From Oehlia diaphana (taxonomy: Eukaryota > Glomeromycota > Glomeromycetes > Glomerales > Glomeraceae), in contig QZLH01000133.1 of NCBI GenBank assembly GCA_003833135.1, positions 18,485 through 82,484 of the forward strand: 64,000 nt of DNA, in the 5' to 3' direction. The position numbers and the translations under genes were made by a program. Position 1 is the first letter of the stretch. Each line of letters starts with the position of its first letter. A model generated the notes under the pieces. It was not told the origin of the DNA, ran no database searches, and saw only the letters and a list, made by a program, of their open reading frames with translations. This document shows positions 60,460 to 64,000 of the stretch, piece after piece.

Positions 60460-61471
60460 TATACTGTATATATAAAAATAGTGTTTTTTTCCTGTAGCTT
60501 CATAATCATGATACGGCCTTAAATATGTTTATAATAATAAAATTTAAATTGCTACTGTCGAATGTAATTGGTTTCCCTTAATATTATAATGTACCGACAT
60601 TGTTTTTTTTTTGTTATTAAAAAATTAAAAATTATGACAATTGGTTATATTATAATTTTAATTTTTACTTTGTATGAGTTATATAATAGAAATATTATTA
60701 ATTGAAATTATGAAATTCTAATCTATTTACGGAAAATTTTCTGGTAAAAATACAATTTGCTAAAAAATCCGAGTATCTATTGAGTTAATCCCCCATTTTG
60801 TGGTTGCCCGAGTGATTATTTCTCCTTGGAAACTCTCTAGTCGCTACCTTATCATTTTATTGCATTATTATTCAACTAGCCTTAATATTGAAAAAAAAGT
60901 GGTTTTAATTAAACGTATTAATGAATGAAAATCTTACACAATGAGATGTTTTGTCTTACTGAGAAATAATACGGATAGATCGAAATTCGAAAGCTTCTCG
61001 GAATCGCCGAATATGGAAACAGATTTCAACAGTAATTTTTTCGGGACCTTTTCTACCAATCCTAAGAAAATTATAATTTTAATAAAGAAATAAATAAATA
61101 CTTTGGTTTGTGAAAGCTATTATACTAGTTTACGATCAGCCTCTAGCCTGAATAAGACTAAAAGGTTTCTAGTAAAAAAGATAAACTAATCAAGCAGCAT
61201 CTATCGAAATTAAGATTTCGTTTATTTATACAAGAAATATAATATGAAAACTTACTAGTTTTTTCTTTTTTTGCAGTAAAATATATTTATTATTTCGATT
61301 TCCAACATTTTATTAAAAAATAAAAAATGATGTTTTTATCATTCTATATTGTTTTTTTTAAATTTTCATCTAATTTTTTTTACATGTACAGTATTTATCA
61401 TGATTCTATCTATCTTTTGCACATATACAGTATACTGTATATGTGTACATCAAGTTGAAGAAACTTACATC
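60460..61471. other. Intergenic between convergent genes
   Basis: 3' regions of the nucleotidyltransferase-like gene and the Rho-like GTPase. TACAGTATACTGTA palindromes lie near 61427-61443. No gene seen. Confidence 0.5.
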
Positions 61472-62637
61472 TCATGATAATGTCATAAATTTAATTTTGA
61501 AAAGGTTCTTTAATTTATGCCGTAAAATTTTTCCTTTCTTATCAGGTTTGGTGGTTTTTACATCTCTAGATTCGACGCGTCCAACCGACTTACTGTTTGA
61601 TCTTTTATAAAAACTAAAAAAAGTACAAATAATTATAAATATATTGATTTATCATATAATATGAATAGTTTTTGTTTAATACTTACTTTTTTATTTTAGT
61701 TGAAAAAGAAACTTCTTTAGGGGACAGTCCGACTAAAGCCGCAATTATTGCCTCATCAAAAACTTTCTTCAACCCTTTTTGAGTGAATGCTGAACATTCA
61801 AGATATTTTGTCATTGCAAATTTTCGAGCAAACGCTTCACCTTGCTCTGTAGTTATAGGTTTTAATTGTAGCTTTTGAACCATTTTGGGATCATCTCTCA
61901 ATTCTATATGAGTACCAACAATCAAACATGGAACTTCTGGACAATGTCTCTGAATCTCAGGATACCATTTTTCTCCTACGTTTCTAAGAGAGTCCGGTAA
62001 TATTACTGAAAAGCAAATCAAAAAAACATCTGTTTGAAGGTACGAAAGTGGCCGAAGACGATCGTAATTTTCTAGACCTATTATTAATACATTTTGTTAT
62101 AAATTAACAGTAATCAAACATAATACATCAAATTGCGAATTAAAATATATCTTGTATGAGTAAAAGGAAAACACACCAGCTGTATCAGATAAACCAAATA
62201 AAATTGGTTCATCGCCAATCATCACTGTGACGGCGTAATTATCAAAAACCTAAAACACCGAAAATTGAGATTTAATAAGGGAATTAATGGCAGGATAGAA
62301 TCTTATTCAGTCCAATTATGAAAGTATACAATGCCTAGAAATTAAAAAAATAAAACTAACGTCAATACTAGATAAATACTTACAATAGGGTTGTAATCAC
62401 TTGGAAATTTATTGGTCAAGTAAGTCGTTATAAGTTCTGTCTAACAAGTAAAGAATTAAATTGAAAAAAAAATTATTAAAATTTTTAGTTAAATGCTATA
62501 TACAGTATATATATATATATATACTGTATGAATATATATATACAGTATATGGCATTGTGGATGAAAAACATTCGTTTTTTTTCTTTTACCTTGCCAACAT
62601 TATTATCGCCGACGACAACACACTTTATTTTTTGCAT
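61472..62637 (-). CDS. Atypical Rac/Cdc42-like Rho GTPase
   Basis: Five exons (62590-62637, 62384-62440, 62177-62249, 61687-62077, 61472-61613) give 236 aa, in exact register with Rac1. Motifs: [11 protein letters not shown] (P-loop), NPIVFDNYAV (switch I), [16 protein letters not shown] (switch II), [10 protein letters not shown] (base-specificity loop) and YLECSA. Key residues differ from canonical Rho proteins: Asn12 (Gly), Ile35 (Thr), Leu61 (Gln), His116 (Lys) and Glu118 (Asp). The K16-T17, D57 and G60 residues are kept. The C-terminus is polybasic ([17 protein letters not shown]) but ends TLS, with no CAAX cysteine. Rho proteins control polarity and wall growth; this one is probably slow or unable to hydrolyse GTP. 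The exon 4 acceptor at 62078 is chosen because it restores family length. Confidence 0.85.
62490..62560. repeat. Palindromic ATATAC/GTATAT tract in first intron of the GTPase gene
   Basis: TACAGTATATATATATATATACTGTA is self-complementary, and TATATATACAGTATAT follows. It lies between exons 1 and 2 of the Rho-like gene. Confidence 0.5.
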
Positions 62638-64000
62638 AATTGGATATTATTTTATAAGAAGATGAATTGTTCATGAAAAAAGTTCAAACCTTTTTAAATT
62701 GTTATAACGCATTTCGGAGTAACAATACCGATAGGAAGATCCGCAAAGAAACTTTGGGAACACAACTTTTTTTCCTGCATTATAATCCTAATACTAATTA
62801 ACATTGAAAAATAAGGATATTATTAGAAATTATGGATAAAAAAGGTTATTCTACTCTATAAAAATTGCATTATTTCCAATCAATAACTTTAAAAATGTTA
62901 ATATTAAAAAGATGAACTACATATTGGCCATATCAAGCCAGAATGATGTCAGTGGCGTTCTTAAATTATGTCTATGTTGAGTAAATATTATATTAATAAT
63001 TTTTATCTAATTATAATTGCGTGAAAAGCAAAAGTAACATATTAACTATTTTATTTATAGAATGTCGACTACAAGATGACAGCCAAACTTACAAGATTAT
63101 AATTAAAAAAAAAAAAAAATTTATAGATGTTATGCACCATAAAAGATCATAATCCCCTTCTACGTTTTACCTTGAATTAAATGCATTTTGATTTCTTAAA
63201 CCTTTCCATTTATTTACATAATTATCTAGCAAAATCTACTTTTCACGTAACATTAGCACCGCATATTGTACCATAGATATTATTTAAATTTGTATAGTAC
63301 CACAAATACTTCATCAATACTCAAGGTGGATATTTAAATGAGTATTCAAAAAGGGAGAAGATATTAAAAGCATCGCTACGATATATGAAATATGGCGATC
63401 TTTAATGTGAGATATGAGGTCAAAGGCCAATTATTGTAGATGAATTTAATGTATTCAAACTTACAGTATAACCAATTTATTTTATTTATTATTATATAAT
63501 TTATCATTTATTAAAGATTTATAGTATTACTTTCCCATCTTATATGATATAATGGTCATACAAAAATTCATATGATAATGACGATCCGAATTTGTATTGC
63601 AATCCGTTATCGTGTTACCCTTTCTTTATCAAAGAATCAAAGATCGTAAATAATCTCAAATATTATCTTTTTATCTCACCAATTTCGGTAATAATTATAA
63701 AAGTAATATAAAGTTCTTAAACTATTCGGATTAATTATAAACCTTTTGTGAGAAAATAATTCTATTTACGCCAATTATGGTAACAAAACATTTTTTCGAG
63801 TTTCAAATTCTTTGTTCTTAAAATTAAACTAATTTCCGTGAATTCCGTAAATTCCGTGAATTATTTTTTACAAATACCTCAATAACATTATTAACTTTAT
63901 TTAAATAAATTACATATTATTGTTTATTATTGTTCGGATTTTTCCTTATTAAATATAATCGATTATGAGTCCTTTGTTATAAAATCTAGATTACGTAAGC
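62638..64000. other. Intergenic to window end
   Basis: No gene recognised. A short tandem TTCCGTGAA / TTCCGTAAA repeat lies at about 63834-63864. Otherwise ordinary A+T-rich DNA. Confidence 0.5.

Noticed and set aside
1..64000. CRISPR arrays, tRNA or rRNA genes, bacterial-type operons
   Set aside because: No regularly spaced identical repeats, cloverleaf-type sequences with GGTTCGA-like arms, or conserved rRNA blocks were found.

Overview
The window looks like nuclear DNA of an arbuscular mycorrhizal fungus (Glomeromycotina, most likely Rhizophagus or a close relative). The evidence is very high A+T content with long poly-A/poly-T tracts, genes split by short GT-AG introns (about 50-190 bp), and families that are expanded in those fungi: BTB adaptors, TKL kinases with Cys-rich N-termini, F-box proteins, Kre9-like small secreted proteins and Crinkler-type effectors. 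I see no bacterial operon, CRISPR array, rRNA or tRNA gene.

Layout. 0-5.2 kb: a KCTD-like BTB gene (minus), a small secreted Kre9-like protein and the relic of a second copy. 5.2-12.9 kb: gene-poor DNA with old, diverged internal duplications. 13.0-16.7 kb: a four-exon chitin synthase fused to an N-terminal ankyrin array. 17.7-18.4 kb: an unrecognised, probably secreted protein. 18.5-22.7 kb: an island richer in G+C with two broken genes (a zinc-ribbon/endonuclease protein and a Crinkler), the Crinkler split by a retroposon with an 18-bp target duplication. 24.3-32.3 kb: BTB-SPRY, MATH-BTB and a seven-exon TKL kinase. 32.3-40.8 kb: extremely A+T-rich DNA with a 600-bp palindrome, a TIR transposon containing an assembly gap, and a MITE. 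40.8-44.0 kb: a broken Crinkler, an HNH relic and a Uma2-like endonuclease gene. 46.3-47.8 kb: an F-box protein. 48.3-53.1 kb: a tandem duplication and two more broken genes. 53.4-57.2 kb: a 17-exon WD40-TBC gene resembling TBC1D31/WDR67. 58.2-60.5 kb: a nucleotidyltransferase-like protein. 61.5-62.6 kb: a Rac/Cdc42-like GTPase with several altered active-site residues.

The intact genes do not form a pathway. Several (KCTD-like, BTB-SPRY, MATH-BTB, F-box) resemble ubiquitin-ligase adaptors, and the chitin synthase and Rho-like GTPase belong to families that act in fungal wall growth and polarity. The most unusual items are the ankyrin-chitin synthase fusion, the GTPase changed at Rac positions 12, 35, 61, 116 and 118, the TBC1D31-like gene in a fungus not known to form cilia, and the decayed effector/nuclease islands. 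Exon models were built by eye from splice consensus, reading frame and family fit; models described as phase-checked sum to a whole number of codons.
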